Source: UBA10677 sp045654245
Lineage (GTDB): Bacteria; Bacillota; Clostridia; Christensenellales; Pumilibacteraceae
Length of the DNA stretch: 64,000 bases
Reading direction: 5' to 3'
Assembly: GCA_045654245.1 (NCBI GenBank)
Contig: JAZOMX010000020.1
Coordinates: forward strand, 1 to 64,000
Each line of letters begins with the position of its first letter. Position 1 is the stretch's first letter. The position numbers were made by a program, and so were the translations under genes. Positions 25,120-33,147 of this stretch are shown here, piece after piece. The notes beneath the pieces are model-generated. The model was not told the DNA's origin and made no database searches. It worked only from the letters and a program-made list of their open reading frames with translations.

Positions 25120-25929
25120 CTAATTTTCTCCAACAATCTTTATTTCTCGCTGTAGTTTAACGCCGAAAAGGGCGTAAACTCTCTTTTCTATTCTTTCCAT
25201 AAGCGCAACGACTTGCCTCGCCGTAGCGTTTCCCTCGTTGACTATAAAATTCGCGTGCTTGCTCGACACTACCGCGTCGCCCTCACGCTCGCCTTTAAGC
25301 CCTGCGTTATCTATATACCACCCGGCAGGTTTTTCGCCGTTGCGGAAAACGCACCCAGCGGACGGCAAAGAGGGTTGGCTTGCAAGCCTTTTTAGTCTAT
25401 ATTCCGCCGTTTTTCGCTCAATCTCTTCTCTATCCGCCCGTTTAAGAGCAAACTCGGCAGAGAAAACAAACCCGTCTATCTTGCTCGAACGGTAAGAAAA
25501 ACCGCAATCGGAGTTATGATAATCTTCGGTTTTACCGTCTTTTATTACCGTAACTCGCTCTAGCACCTCGCTAATCGAACTACCGAAAGCGCCTGCGTTC
25601 ATTTTGACCGCTCCGCCAACTGAACCGGGAATACCACTAGCCCACTCTAGCCCCGACAAGCCTCGCTTTTTCGCCTCCATACAAACGAGAGGCAACGGCA
25701 CGCCACTCTCGGCAACGAGGCGTTCTCCGACAAAAGAAAATGCATAAAGCCGATTAACTAAAATAGGAAAATCCACTCGCTCGCAAAATAGAATATTCGT
25801 TCCTCTACCTAGTACGCAACTAGGCTCTTGAGTCGCAAGCAGGTCTGACTTTTCTCGGATAAACTTTACCCGAACATTTCCTCCTATCTTGATTGAAGTA
25901 AGCGTTTTAGCCGATACGGTTTCGTACAT
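25120..25929 (-). CDS. murB: UDP-N-acetylenolpyruvoylglucosamine reductase
   Basis: 269 aa, FAD enzyme reducing the enolpyruvyl group to make UDP-MurNAc for peptidoglycan. FAD_binding_4 part: LTSIKIGGN, CVLGRGTNILF, SGLEWASGIPGSVGGAVKMNAGAFGSSISE in three pieces. MurB C-terminal domain: QPSLPSAGCVFRNG (catalytic Ser in SAGCVF) and SSKHANFIVN. Several starts are possible; I prefer ATG 25929, with GAGG nine bases upstream. The same DNA carries a consensus-like promoter whose -10 ends only three bases before this ATG, so the message may be leaderless. Slightly shorter than the usual 300 aa at the N-terminus. Confidence 0.92.
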   Translation of the reverse strand: MYETVSAKTLTSIKIGGNVRVKFIREKSDLLATQEPSCVLGRGTNILFCERVDFPILVNRLYAFSFVGERLVAESGVPLPLVCMEAKKRGLSGLEWASGIPGSVGGAVKMNAGAFGSSISEVLERVTVIKDGKTEDYHNSDCGFSYRSSKIDGFVFSAEFALKRADREEIERKTAEYRLKRLASQPSLPSAGCVFRNGEKPAGWYIDNAGLKGEREGDAVVSSKHANFIVNEGNATARQVVALMERIEKRVYALFGVKLQREIKIVGEN

Positions 25930-25932
25930 TAT

Positions 25933-25961
25933 ATTGTACCTCATTTTAAGCAAATTTTCAA
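25933..25961 (-). promoter_or_regulatory. Promoter almost on the murB start codon
   Basis: Minus strand: -35 TTGAAA (25956-25961), exact 17-bp spacer, -10 TACAAT (25933-25938). A transcript from it would start inside or within a few bases of ATG 25929. The GAGG used as a ribosome binding site would lie in the spacer and so be absent from that transcript. Confidence 0.55.
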
Positions 25962-26028
25962 GCAAAACAAAGTTGTTTTCTACACAAATATTATATGCGC
26001 TTTATCCTATTCAATTTGCCTTACGGTA

Positions 26029-26057
26029 TTGACAAATAATACTTTTTCATTTATAAT
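26029..26057 (+). promoter_or_regulatory. Promoter of the + strand PHP gene
   Basis: Perfect consensus: TTGACA (26029-26034), 17-bp spacer, TATAAT (26052-26057), followed by AGGAGG before the ATG at 26076. Confidence 0.85.
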
Positions 26058-26075
26058 TTTATTAGGAGGCTAAAA

Positions 26076-26876
26076 ATGAAATTTTCTATCGACCACGACT
26101 ACCATATTCACTCGCTTTTATCTTCTTGCTCTCGCCACGAAAAGCAAACGCCCGAAGCAATCTTGTCTTACGCAAAAGAAAACGGGTTTAAGAAAATTTG
26201 TCTTACCGACCACTTTTGGGACGAAACCGTGCCGGGCGCATCAGAGTGGTATAAACCACAAACCCTAGCGCATATCAAAAAATCGTTACCTCTTCCGCAA
26301 ACGGAGGGCGTTCAGTTCTTTTTCGGAGCGGAAACGGATATGGATAAGTTTATGACGGTGGGTTGCTCGAAAGAGGCTCTTGACGAACTCGATTTCTTGA
26401 TTATACCTACCACGCATTTACATATGAAAGGATTTACATACTTCGACGAGGACAACACTCTCGAGCGAAAAATTGCGATTTGGGAGCAAAGATTACACGC
26501 CCTACTCGACAAAGACTTACCGTGGCATAAAATAGGTCTTGCTCATATCACTTGCGACTTAATGCAATTCCATATCGACACCGACCACGTCACTTTGTTT
26601 TCGCTAATTCCCGACGAGGTTTACGGTAAAGCGTTTACCCGTTGCGCTCAAAAGGGTATCGGCTTTGAACTAAACTTCGACTCTTTTTCCTACTCCCCCG
26701 AGCAAATAAAACAAATTTTGCGCCCTTACTTTATCGCAAAGGAGTGCGGTTGCAAGTTCTATTTCGGTAGCGACTCCCACACCCCCGACGCACTAAAAAA
26801 AGCGAAAGCAAATTTTGAAAATATTGCCTCGCTATTGTCTTTAACCGAACTCGACAAATTCGAATTCCCACTATAA
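26076..26876 (+). CDS. PHP domain phosphoesterase, histidinol-phosphatase-like
   Basis: 266 aa. Motifs: DHDYHIHSLLSSCSRHE at the N-terminus, KICLTDHFWDE near residue 46, FFGAETDMD near residue 87, IGLAHITCDLM and YFGSDSHTPDALKKA near residue 230. This is the PHP metal set of the HisJ type, but no histidine genes are nearby, so phosphatase substrate is open. It is the only plus-strand gene between 16 kb and the right end. It diverges from murB, which sits beside another PHP gene of different sequence. Start ATG 26076 with AGGAGG. Confidence 0.85.
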   Translation: MKFSIDHDYHIHSLLSSCSRHEKQTPEAILSYAKENGFKKICLTDHFWDETVPGASEWYKPQTLAHIKKSLPLPQTEGVQFFFGAETDMDKFMTVGCSKEALDELDFLIIPTTHLHMKGFTYFDEDNTLERKIAIWEQRLHALLDKDLPWHKIGLAHITCDLMQFHIDTDHVTLFSLIPDEVYGKAFTRCAQKGIGFELNFDSFSYSPEQIKQILRPYFIAKECGCKFYFGSDSHTPDALKKAKANFENIASLLSLTELDKFEFPL

Positions 26877-26879
26877 AAC

Positions 26880-27240
26880 GAATAAAAAACTCGTCTCTAT
26901 TACTGTAATAGCCATAGGGATTTTTATAAAAAAATAAAAGTGTAGCCCACTATACTTCGCAAAAAAGCGAAATATGGTGGGCTATTTTATCCAGAAAATT
27001 AAGTTAAACAAGTTATATTTTAGCCTTCTGGCTAAAAGTGATATGCAAGTTCCTTGCGTTATATTTTGACTTATAGTCAAAGTGATAGTATATTTGCCTA
27101 AAACTTACCCAAAGGGTAAATACAACTTTGCGTAGCAAAATAAAACTGCGAAAGCAATATAACTTGCCTTTAGGCAAATATAGTTGTGGCGTAGCGATAA
27201 TCCCTATCGCTACGCCACTTTAAGGTGACGAGTTTTTTTA
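26880..27240. repeat. Array of nine short hairpins inside an outer inverted repeat
   Basis: Outer arms: AAAAAACTCGTC (26883-26894) and GACGAGTTTTTTT (27227-27239), with TAGGGAT/ATCCCTA just inside. Inner hairpins: TAGCCCAC/GTGGGCTA 26943-26984; TTTTAGCC/GGCTAAAA 27018-27037; GCAAG/CTTGC 27044-27056; TTTGAC/GTCAAA 27065-27081; TTACCC/GGGTAA 27105-27119; TTTGC/GCAAA 27127-27139; TGC/GCA 27147-27156; TTGCC/GGCAA 27164-27177; and a perfect 14-bp stem 27186-27218. Linkers repeat GTGATA and TTATATTTT. It fills the whole gap between two converging genes and has no open frame. The outer arms could act as a bidirectional terminator. Confidence 0.75.
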
Positions 27241-27242
27241 TT

Positions 27243-28730
27243 TTACTGTTTGTGATACAATTTTTTAGACTGATATTTAGGTTCGCAAGTGAGATTAATG
27301 CCTAGTTTTTTAAGCACGTTCACGTCAACTTGCGAAAGTATTACCGTCGAGTGCATCTCAGAGCCTTTAAGTTTGGAAAGTTGGTTCATCGCCAGTTGCG
27401 CCGTTGGACTAGTAACCGCACAAATCGAGAGCGCAATTAGAATTTCGTCCGTATGTAATCTCGGATTGCCGTTGCCGAGGTGTTTAGTCTTTAATTTTTG
27501 AATAGGCTCTATAACGGTAGGCGAAAGAAGAGGTACGCTATCATGAATTCCCGCTAGCGTTTTTAGAGCGTTAAGGAGCATTGCCGAACTTGCGCCGAGC
27601 AACGACGAAGTTTTACCCGTTACAATCGTGCCGTCGTTTAGTTGGAGCGCAGCCGCAGGCGCACCCGTTTGCTCGGATTTATCAAGCGCTACGGAAACTA
27701 CGGGACGAAGCGTTTCGTCAAGACCGCTGTGTTTCATCAAAAGTTTAATCTTAGTTACGGTCTCTTCTTTTACTCTATCTTCAATAAAGTCTTTTTGCGC
27801 TTGGTAATATCTTCTTATGATTTCTTGATTAGCCGCCTCTTTTACCGCATTGTCGTCGGTAATGCAATTTCCAGCCATATTTTCGCCCATATCGGTAGGC
27901 GATTTATAAGGCGAAGAACCGTAAATCTTCTCGAAAATATCGTTAAGAACGGGGAAAATTTCCACGTCACGGTTATAGTTTACGGTGGTTACGCCGTAAG
28001 CCTCGAGGTGGAACGGGTCAATCATATTGACGTCGTTAAGGTCGGCAGTAGCAGCCTCGTAAGCCATATTTACGGGGTGTTTTAGAGGCAAATTCCAAAT
28101 AGGGAAAGTTTCGAACTTAGCATAGCCCGCTTTAATTCCACGCTTATGGTCGTGATAAAGTTGGCTCAAACAAGTCGCCATTTTTCCGCTACCAGGACCG
28201 GGCGCGGTTACTACGATAAGCGAACGAGAAGTTTCAATATAATCGTTAACGCCGTAGCCGTCGTCGGACACGATTCTACTAATATCGTACGGATATCCCT
28301 CAATCGGGTAATGACGATAAACCTTAATTCCTAACGAGGTTAGTTTTTCCTCAAACTGCTTTGCAAGAGTTTGTCCACAGTACTGCGTAAGAACTACGCT
28401 ACCTACGAAAAGTTCAACGCTACGGAAAGCGTCAATAAGGCGAAGGACGTCGAGGTCGTAAGTAATACCAAGGTCGCCTCTCATCTTCTTCTTTTCGAGC
28501 GATTCTGCCGAAATTACTACTACGATTTCCGCTTGTTCTTTCAAGGTTAAGAGCATTTTAAGTTTGCTATCGGGTTTAAAACCGGGCAAAACTCTAGATG
28601 CGTGGAAGTCGTCGAACAATTTTCCGCCGAATTCAAGATAAAGTTTACCGCCGAACTTGGCAATTCTATCTCTAATATGTTCCGATTGCAGTTCTACGTA
28701 TTTTTCATTGTCGAATCCTATTAAGTTCAT
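27243..28730 (-). CDS. UPF0371 / DUF1846 family protein
   Basis: 495 aa from ATG 28730, which has AAGGAGGCGTA upstream (a copy of the same ATGAACTTA string occurs 24 bases earlier without a ribosome binding site). It is recognisable as DUF1846 by IGFDNEKYVELQSEHIRDRI at the start, LYLEFGGKLFDDFHASRVLPG, VTAPGPGSGKMATCLSQLYHD near residue 175, and GVTTVNYNRDVEIFPVL. The P-loop-like GPGSGKMAT suggests nucleotide or phosphate binding. Structures of the family exist, but to my knowledge no role is established. Single-gene unit with its own promoter. Confidence 0.88.
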   Translation of the reverse strand: MNLIGFDNEKYVELQSEHIRDRIAKFGGKLYLEFGGKLFDDFHASRVLPGFKPDSKLKMLLTLKEQAEIVVVISAESLEKKKMRGDLGITYDLDVLRLIDAFRSVELFVGSVVLTQYCGQTLAKQFEEKLTSLGIKVYRHYPIEGYPYDISRIVSDDGYGVNDYIETSRSLIVVTAPGPGSGKMATCLSQLYHDHKRGIKAGYAKFETFPIWNLPLKHPVNMAYEAATADLNDVNMIDPFHLEAYGVTTVNYNRDVEIFPVLNDIFEKIYGSSPYKSPTDMGENMAGNCITDDNAVKEAANQEIIRRYYQAQKDFIEDRVKEETVTKIKLLMKHSGLDETLRPVVSVALDKSEQTGAPAAALQLNDGTIVTGKTSSLLGASSAMLLNALKTLAGIHDSVPLLSPTVIEPIQKLKTKHLGNGNPRLHTDEILIALSICAVTSPTAQLAMNQLSKLKGSEMHSTVILSQVDVNVLKKLGINLTCEPKYQSKKLYHKQ

Positions 28731-28752
28731 TACGCCTCCTTGTCTTAAGTTC

Positions 28753-28781
28753 ATTATACCACTTTACAACCGTTTAAGCAA
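28753..28781 (-). promoter_or_regulatory. Promoter of the UPF0371 gene
   Basis: Minus strand: -35 TTGCTT (28776-28781), 17-bp spacer, -10 TATAAT (28753-28758), 23 bases before the start codon. Confidence 0.72.
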
Positions 28782-28798
28782 ACGCTTTTTACTAAAAA

Positions 28799-30646
28799 CT
28801 ATCTTTTTTTGCTTTTAGGTTTAATATTCGTTCTTTTTACTTGCTCGTGCACTCGCTTTGGCGGACGGATTAAACACTTTTCGCCCGTTCCTATTAGGTC
28901 CGCTCTACCAGCCTTTGTCAAAGCCTCTTTTACAAGTTCGTAATTTTTGGGGTTTTTATACTGGATAAGCGCGCGTTGCATCGCTTTATCGTGCGGATTT
29001 TTGGGCGAGTAAACGCTCTCGCCGTTTCTCGGGTCTATGCCCGTATAGTACATACAAGTCGAAATCGTACTAGGCGTTGGGTAAAAGTCTTGCACTTGCT
29101 CGGGCGTTATTCCATTATCTCGCAAAAACTCGGCTAGTTCAATCGCCTCTTTAAGCCCAGAGCCCGGGTGCGAACTCATAAGGTACGGAACGAGGTATTG
29201 CTCTTTCCCCACGGATTTCGTAATAGCGTAAAACTTTTTACTAAACGCCTTATATACCGCCTTACTAGGCTTACCCATAAGCGAGAGTACCTTATCCGAA
29301 ATATGCTCGGGAGCGACCTTTAACTGTCCGCTAACGTGGTGCGAAACGAGGTTTCTAAAGAAAGTATCGTCGCTATCGCACATAAGATAGTCAAACCTTA
29401 TTCCGCTACGAACGAATACTTTTTTCACGCCCTTGAGTTTACGAACTTTTTCTAGTAGTTCGTTATAGTCAGCGTGCGAAACCTCAAGCGACGGACAGGG
29501 CTTGGGGAAAAGGCATTGACGATTTTTGCATACGCCACGGCGAAGTTGAGCCTTGCACGACGGCGCACGGAAGTTCGCAGTCGGTCCACCTATATCGTGA
29601 ATATACCCCTTAAAATCGGGACTATTAATTAGAATTTGCGCCTCGTTTAGTATGCTCTCGTGCGAGCGAGCCGAAATCGTTCTACCTTGATGAAAGGTTA
29701 AAGCGCAAAACGAACACGCGCCAAAACAACCTCTCGACGAGCAAATCGAGAACTTAACCTCGCTATATGCAGGAATTCCGCCTAATTTATCGTAACTTGG
29801 GTGCCATACTCGAGCGTACGGAAGTTCGTACACGGCGTCCATTTCTTCCGTGGTAAGCGGAGCGGACGGCGGATTTACGACTACGAAACAGTCGTCGTAC
29901 TTCTCGACGAGCGGTTTTGCCGTAATAGCGTCCATATTATCACGCTGAACGGAAAACGAACGCGCGTAAGTTTTCTTATCGGCGCATAGTTCGCTGTACG
30001 GTGGGAGCAAAATATGCTCGCCCGTTACCGATAAATCTTTGGTTTTATATACCGTACCTTTAACAAAAGTAATCTCGCTGACTGGTATCCCAGCGTTTAG
30101 AGCGTCGGCTATTTCCACGATTGAACGCTCGCCCATACCGTACGATATTAGGTCGGCTTGCGCAGTAAGTAGCGCCGATTTTTTTAGGCTATCCGACCAA
30201 TAATCGTAGTGAGCAAGACGGCGCAAACTCGCCTCTATTCCGCCCATTATAATCACGGCGTTCTTAAAATGACTTCTTATGTAATTACCATACACCGTGC
30301 AAGCGTAGTCTGGGCGTTTGCCCATAACTCCACCGGGAGTATAGGCGTCGCTTTCTCTACGGCGTTTCGCCACCGAATAATGGTTTACCATAGAGTCCAT
30401 ATTGCCCGCGCTAACTAAAAAACCTAGTCGAGGCTCGCCAAGACGCTTAATATCGTCTCCCGTTCTCCAGTCGGGTTGAGCGATAATACCAACTTTATAC
30501 CCCTTACTCTCTAGCACTCTCGATATAATCGCAGGCCCAAACGAAGGGTGGTCAACGTAGGCGTCACCCGTGAGGTACACGAAATCGACTTGTTCCCAGC
30601 CTCTTTCTTTCATTTCGGCTTTTGTGGTAGGCAGTAATCTATTCAT
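28799..30646 (-). CDS. YgiQ family radical SAM protein
   Basis: 615 aa. An N-terminal cobalamin-binding-like region (LESKGYKVGIIAQPDWRTGD) precedes the radical SAM core with SSRGCFGACSFCALTFHQGR near residue 300, a CxxxCxxC motif for the 4Fe-4S cluster that cleaves SAM. A second Cys group, LRRGVCKNRQCLFPKPC, near residue 370 may bind another cluster. The tail is Lys/Arg-rich. Reaction and substrate of YgiQ proteins are not known to me. The start overlaps the end of the MATE gene by eight bases, so they are co-transcribed. Confidence 0.9.
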   Translation of the reverse strand: MNRLLPTTKAEMKERGWEQVDFVYLTGDAYVDHPSFGPAIISRVLESKGYKVGIIAQPDWRTGDDIKRLGEPRLGFLVSAGNMDSMVNHYSVAKRRRESDAYTPGGVMGKRPDYACTVYGNYIRSHFKNAVIIMGGIEASLRRLAHYDYWSDSLKKSALLTAQADLISYGMGERSIVEIADALNAGIPVSEITFVKGTVYKTKDLSVTGEHILLPPYSELCADKKTYARSFSVQRDNMDAITAKPLVEKYDDCFVVVNPPSAPLTTEEMDAVYELPYARVWHPSYDKLGGIPAYSEVKFSICSSRGCFGACSFCALTFHQGRTISARSHESILNEAQILINSPDFKGYIHDIGGPTANFRAPSCKAQLRRGVCKNRQCLFPKPCPSLEVSHADYNELLEKVRKLKGVKKVFVRSGIRFDYLMCDSDDTFFRNLVSHHVSGQLKVAPEHISDKVLSLMGKPSKAVYKAFSKKFYAITKSVGKEQYLVPYLMSSHPGSGLKEAIELAEFLRDNGITPEQVQDFYPTPSTISTCMYYTGIDPRNGESVYSPKNPHDKAMQRALIQYKNPKNYELVKEALTKAGRADLIGTGEKCLIRPPKRVHEQVKRTNIKPKSKKR

Positions 30647-32021
30647 TACACTCCCCCTCGCTATTTAAGTCAAACTTAATCCAGTTTCCTCTCTTAACTC
30701 TAATCGCCCAAACGGCAATTTTGAGGACTTCGGCAATATTGTAAATAAGGAAAATCGTGTAAAGATTAGCGTGTAAAACAAGCCCGCACAAAAGAACTAA
30801 CGGCATAATTATCAGCCAAATAATAAGCGTTTCGGAAACCATACAAAAAGTCGTGTCTCCGCCCGTGCGAAGAATTGATATGCAGTACGCAAAACTAAGT
30901 ATTCTAAAAGTTGCGGTAAGAGCGTAGAGGAAAATTAGATTTCTCGATAGTAGTTTAGTTGCGCTCGAAGCGTTCTTAAATATCGCTGGAGCAATAAACG
31001 CGCCCGCAAAAGTAATTACCGATATAGCAAGTCCTGACAAGATTGCGAAGAAAACGATTTTTTTAGACGATTCCATAATCTCTTTTTTGTCGCCTCTACC
31101 CACTATATTACCAAGCACTATGCCAGATGCGTTACCCACGCCTATCATAATTACGCTAACGATTTTATCTAAACTTTGCGCAATATTTACGGAGGCTAGC
31201 ACCGTTTCGCTGTCGGGGAGTTTGTCGTACACGAAAAGTAGTACGGTGGACGAAAGCACCCAAAATAGTTCGTTGCAAAGAATAGGCAAAAACATCTTAA
31301 AGTATTGCTTGATAAAACGAATATCGAATTTCACCATATCCTTTAGTTTGCCAAAAAGTTCGCTCTTCGACACGAGCAGAACGACGATTAGCGCAACGCA
31401 CTCGATAATACGAGAAACGATAGTGCCTACCGCTGCTCCAACAAGCCCCATCGGCGCAACGAACCAAAATCCGAACATAAAGGTATAATTAAAACACACG
31501 TTAAGGGCAACGGCGCAAACGTTTACGATAAGCGGAGCGGTCATTTTCTTAAGCGCTCTGCTCATAAATACTAACGCCGTCGATATTCCCATAGGAATAA
31601 ACGAGAGCGAAACTACTCGCAAAAAGTCAACCGCCATCTGCCTGTACGCCTCGTCGGGAGAAAATAATCCTATTACGAAATCGGGCGCAAAACGACACAA
31701 AATAGTTGCAAGCGCCGAAACGACGGCAACTACGATAAGCGTAAAAAACGACCTGTTTTTGATTATATCGTTTTTCCCGTTTTCGGTGTACTGAACTATG
31801 AAAATATTTACGGTATTACTAATAGCAAAGCAAACTATTTGAAAAACGAACACTACTTGGTTAGCCAAAAGCACGGCGGAAAGAGCGTTGTCCGCCACTC
31901 CCCCCGGTAACCAGCCTACCATCGTTTGGTCGAAGATATTAAGTAACGCCGTCAGTAAGTTTTGCAAAGCAATCGGCACGGCAAGAAATAATATTTGTTT
32001 GTAAAACGATTTTTTTACCAT
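30639..32021 (-). CDS. MATE family efflux transporter
   Basis: 460 aa, about twelve membrane segments: LAVPIALQNLLTALLNIFDQ opens the first half, FLPILCNELFWVLSSTVLLF the second. Like the plus-strand MATE at 14.4 kb it should export small molecules with an ion gradient, but the sequences differ clearly. Start ATG 32021 with AAAGGATAAG. It lies just beyond the terminator of prfA, so it probably needs read-through or a promoter inside the terminator region. Confidence 0.9.
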   Translation of the reverse strand: MVKKSFYKQILFLAVPIALQNLLTALLNIFDQTMVGWLPGGVADNALSAVLLANQVVFVFQIVCFAISNTVNIFIVQYTENGKNDIIKNRSFFTLIVVAVVSALATILCRFAPDFVIGLFSPDEAYRQMAVDFLRVVSLSFIPMGISTALVFMSRALKKMTAPLIVNVCAVALNVCFNYTFMFGFWFVAPMGLVGAAVGTIVSRIIECVALIVVLLVSKSELFGKLKDMVKFDIRFIKQYFKMFLPILCNELFWVLSSTVLLFVYDKLPDSETVLASVNIAQSLDKIVSVIMIGVGNASGIVLGNIVGRGDKKEIMESSKKIVFFAILSGLAISVITFAGAFIAPAIFKNASSATKLLSRNLIFLYALTATFRILSFAYCISILRTGGDTTFCMVSETLIIWLIIMPLVLLCGLVLHANLYTIFLIYNIAEVLKIAVWAIRVKRGNWIKFDLNSEGECNE

Positions 32022-32032
32022 CTTATCCTTTG

Positions 32033-32060
32033 AAAAAAGCGGTTTTTACCGCTTTTATTT
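32033..32060 (-). terminator. Terminator after prfA
   Basis: Minus strand: AAGCGGT, loop AAAA, ACCGCTT and then T-run, 30 bases after the prfA stop. The MATE ribosome binding site follows within ten bases. Confidence 0.75.
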
Positions 32061-32066
32061 CGTTTA

Positions 32067-33143
32067 TTATACTTCGATTTCAGCCTCTAACTTCGCAGTT
32101 TGGTCGGCAATACGAAGTGCGTCGAGCATTTCTTCAATATCGCCGTTTAAGAAAGTATCGAGCGAATATAAAGTCAAGTTAATTCTGTGGTCGGTAACTC
32201 TACCTTGGGGGAAGTTATAAGTTCTAATTCTCTCACTTCTATCTCCCGTTCCGACTTGCGCCTTACGGTTTTGCGAGTACTCTTTATTAGCGTCCTCTTG
32301 CATCTTGTCGTAAAGTTTAGTTTTAAGCACGCGCATAGCCTTTTCTCTATTCTTAATTTGCGAACGCTCGTCTTGACATTGAACGACTATACCCGTAGGA
32401 AGATGCGTAATTCTAATTGCGGACTCCGTCTTATTAACGTGCTGACCACCCGCTCCACCACTACGATAGGTATCAATTTTTAAATCCCGTTCATTGATTT
32501 CTACTACAACGTCCTCGACCTCGGGGAGCACGGCAACCGTTACCGTAGAGGTATGAATTCTGCCTTGCGACTCGGTATCGGGAACGCGTTGAACACGGTG
32601 AACGCCACTTTCGAATTTCATAATCGAGAATAGGTTGTCGCCCGAAACGGAGAATACCGCCTCTTTTACGCCACCAAGTTCGGTCTCGTTGATATCCATA
32701 TCCTCAACCTTCCAACGGTTCTTTTCGGCGTACATTTTATACATACGCATAAGGTCGGATGCAAATAACGCCGCCTCGTCTCCACCTGCGCCCGCTCTAA
32801 TTTCAACTATGACGTTCTTGTCGTCGTTGGGGTCAACGGGCAAAAGCAAAATGCGTAGTTCGTGATTGACTTTTTCAAGTTCTTCCTTTTTCTCGGCGAG
32901 TTCCATTTCCGCCATTTCGCGTAGTTCGCCGTCCTCTTCGTTTTCGGACATAAAGGTTAAGTCCTCAATCTCTTTTTGGATTGCAGTATAACGCGAAAAA
33001 GTCTCGACTACCGGTTCGAGGCTAGAATGCTCTTTAACGAGTTTCGTCCACTCCTTATTGTCGGCAATAATCTCGGGTTTTGCAATAAGCGTGGTAAGTT
33101 CAGCGTATTTTTGTTTAATCGTTTCTAACTTTGCTAAATTCAT
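32067..33143 (-). CDS. prfA: Peptide chain release factor 1
   Basis: 358 aa, standard length. It recognises UAA and UAG stop codons and triggers peptide release. The GGQ loop is in RSGGAGGQHVNKTESAIRI near residue 230; the Gln is methylated by PrmC, which is encoded directly upstream as part of a fusion protein. The stop-codon recognition region contains RVPDTESQGRIHTSTVTVA. The ATG is four bases after the previous stop. Confidence 0.96.
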   Translation of the reverse strand: MNLAKLETIKQKYAELTTLIAKPEIIADNKEWTKLVKEHSSLEPVVETFSRYTAIQKEIEDLTFMSENEEDGELREMAEMELAEKKEELEKVNHELRILLLPVDPNDDKNVIVEIRAGAGGDEAALFASDLMRMYKMYAEKNRWKVEDMDINETELGGVKEAVFSVSGDNLFSIMKFESGVHRVQRVPDTESQGRIHTSTVTVAVLPEVEDVVVEINERDLKIDTYRSGGAGGQHVNKTESAIRITHLPTGIVVQCQDERSQIKNREKAMRVLKTKLYDKMQEDANKEYSQNRKAQVGTGDRSERIRTYNFPQGRVTDHRINLTLYSLDTFLNGDIEEMLDALRIADQTAKLEAEIEV

Positions 33144-33147
33144 TTTT

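Noticed and set aside
26880..27240. CRISPR array
   Set aside because: Hairpin stems differ in sequence and size, and there is no constant repeat with unique spacers; no cas gene is present.
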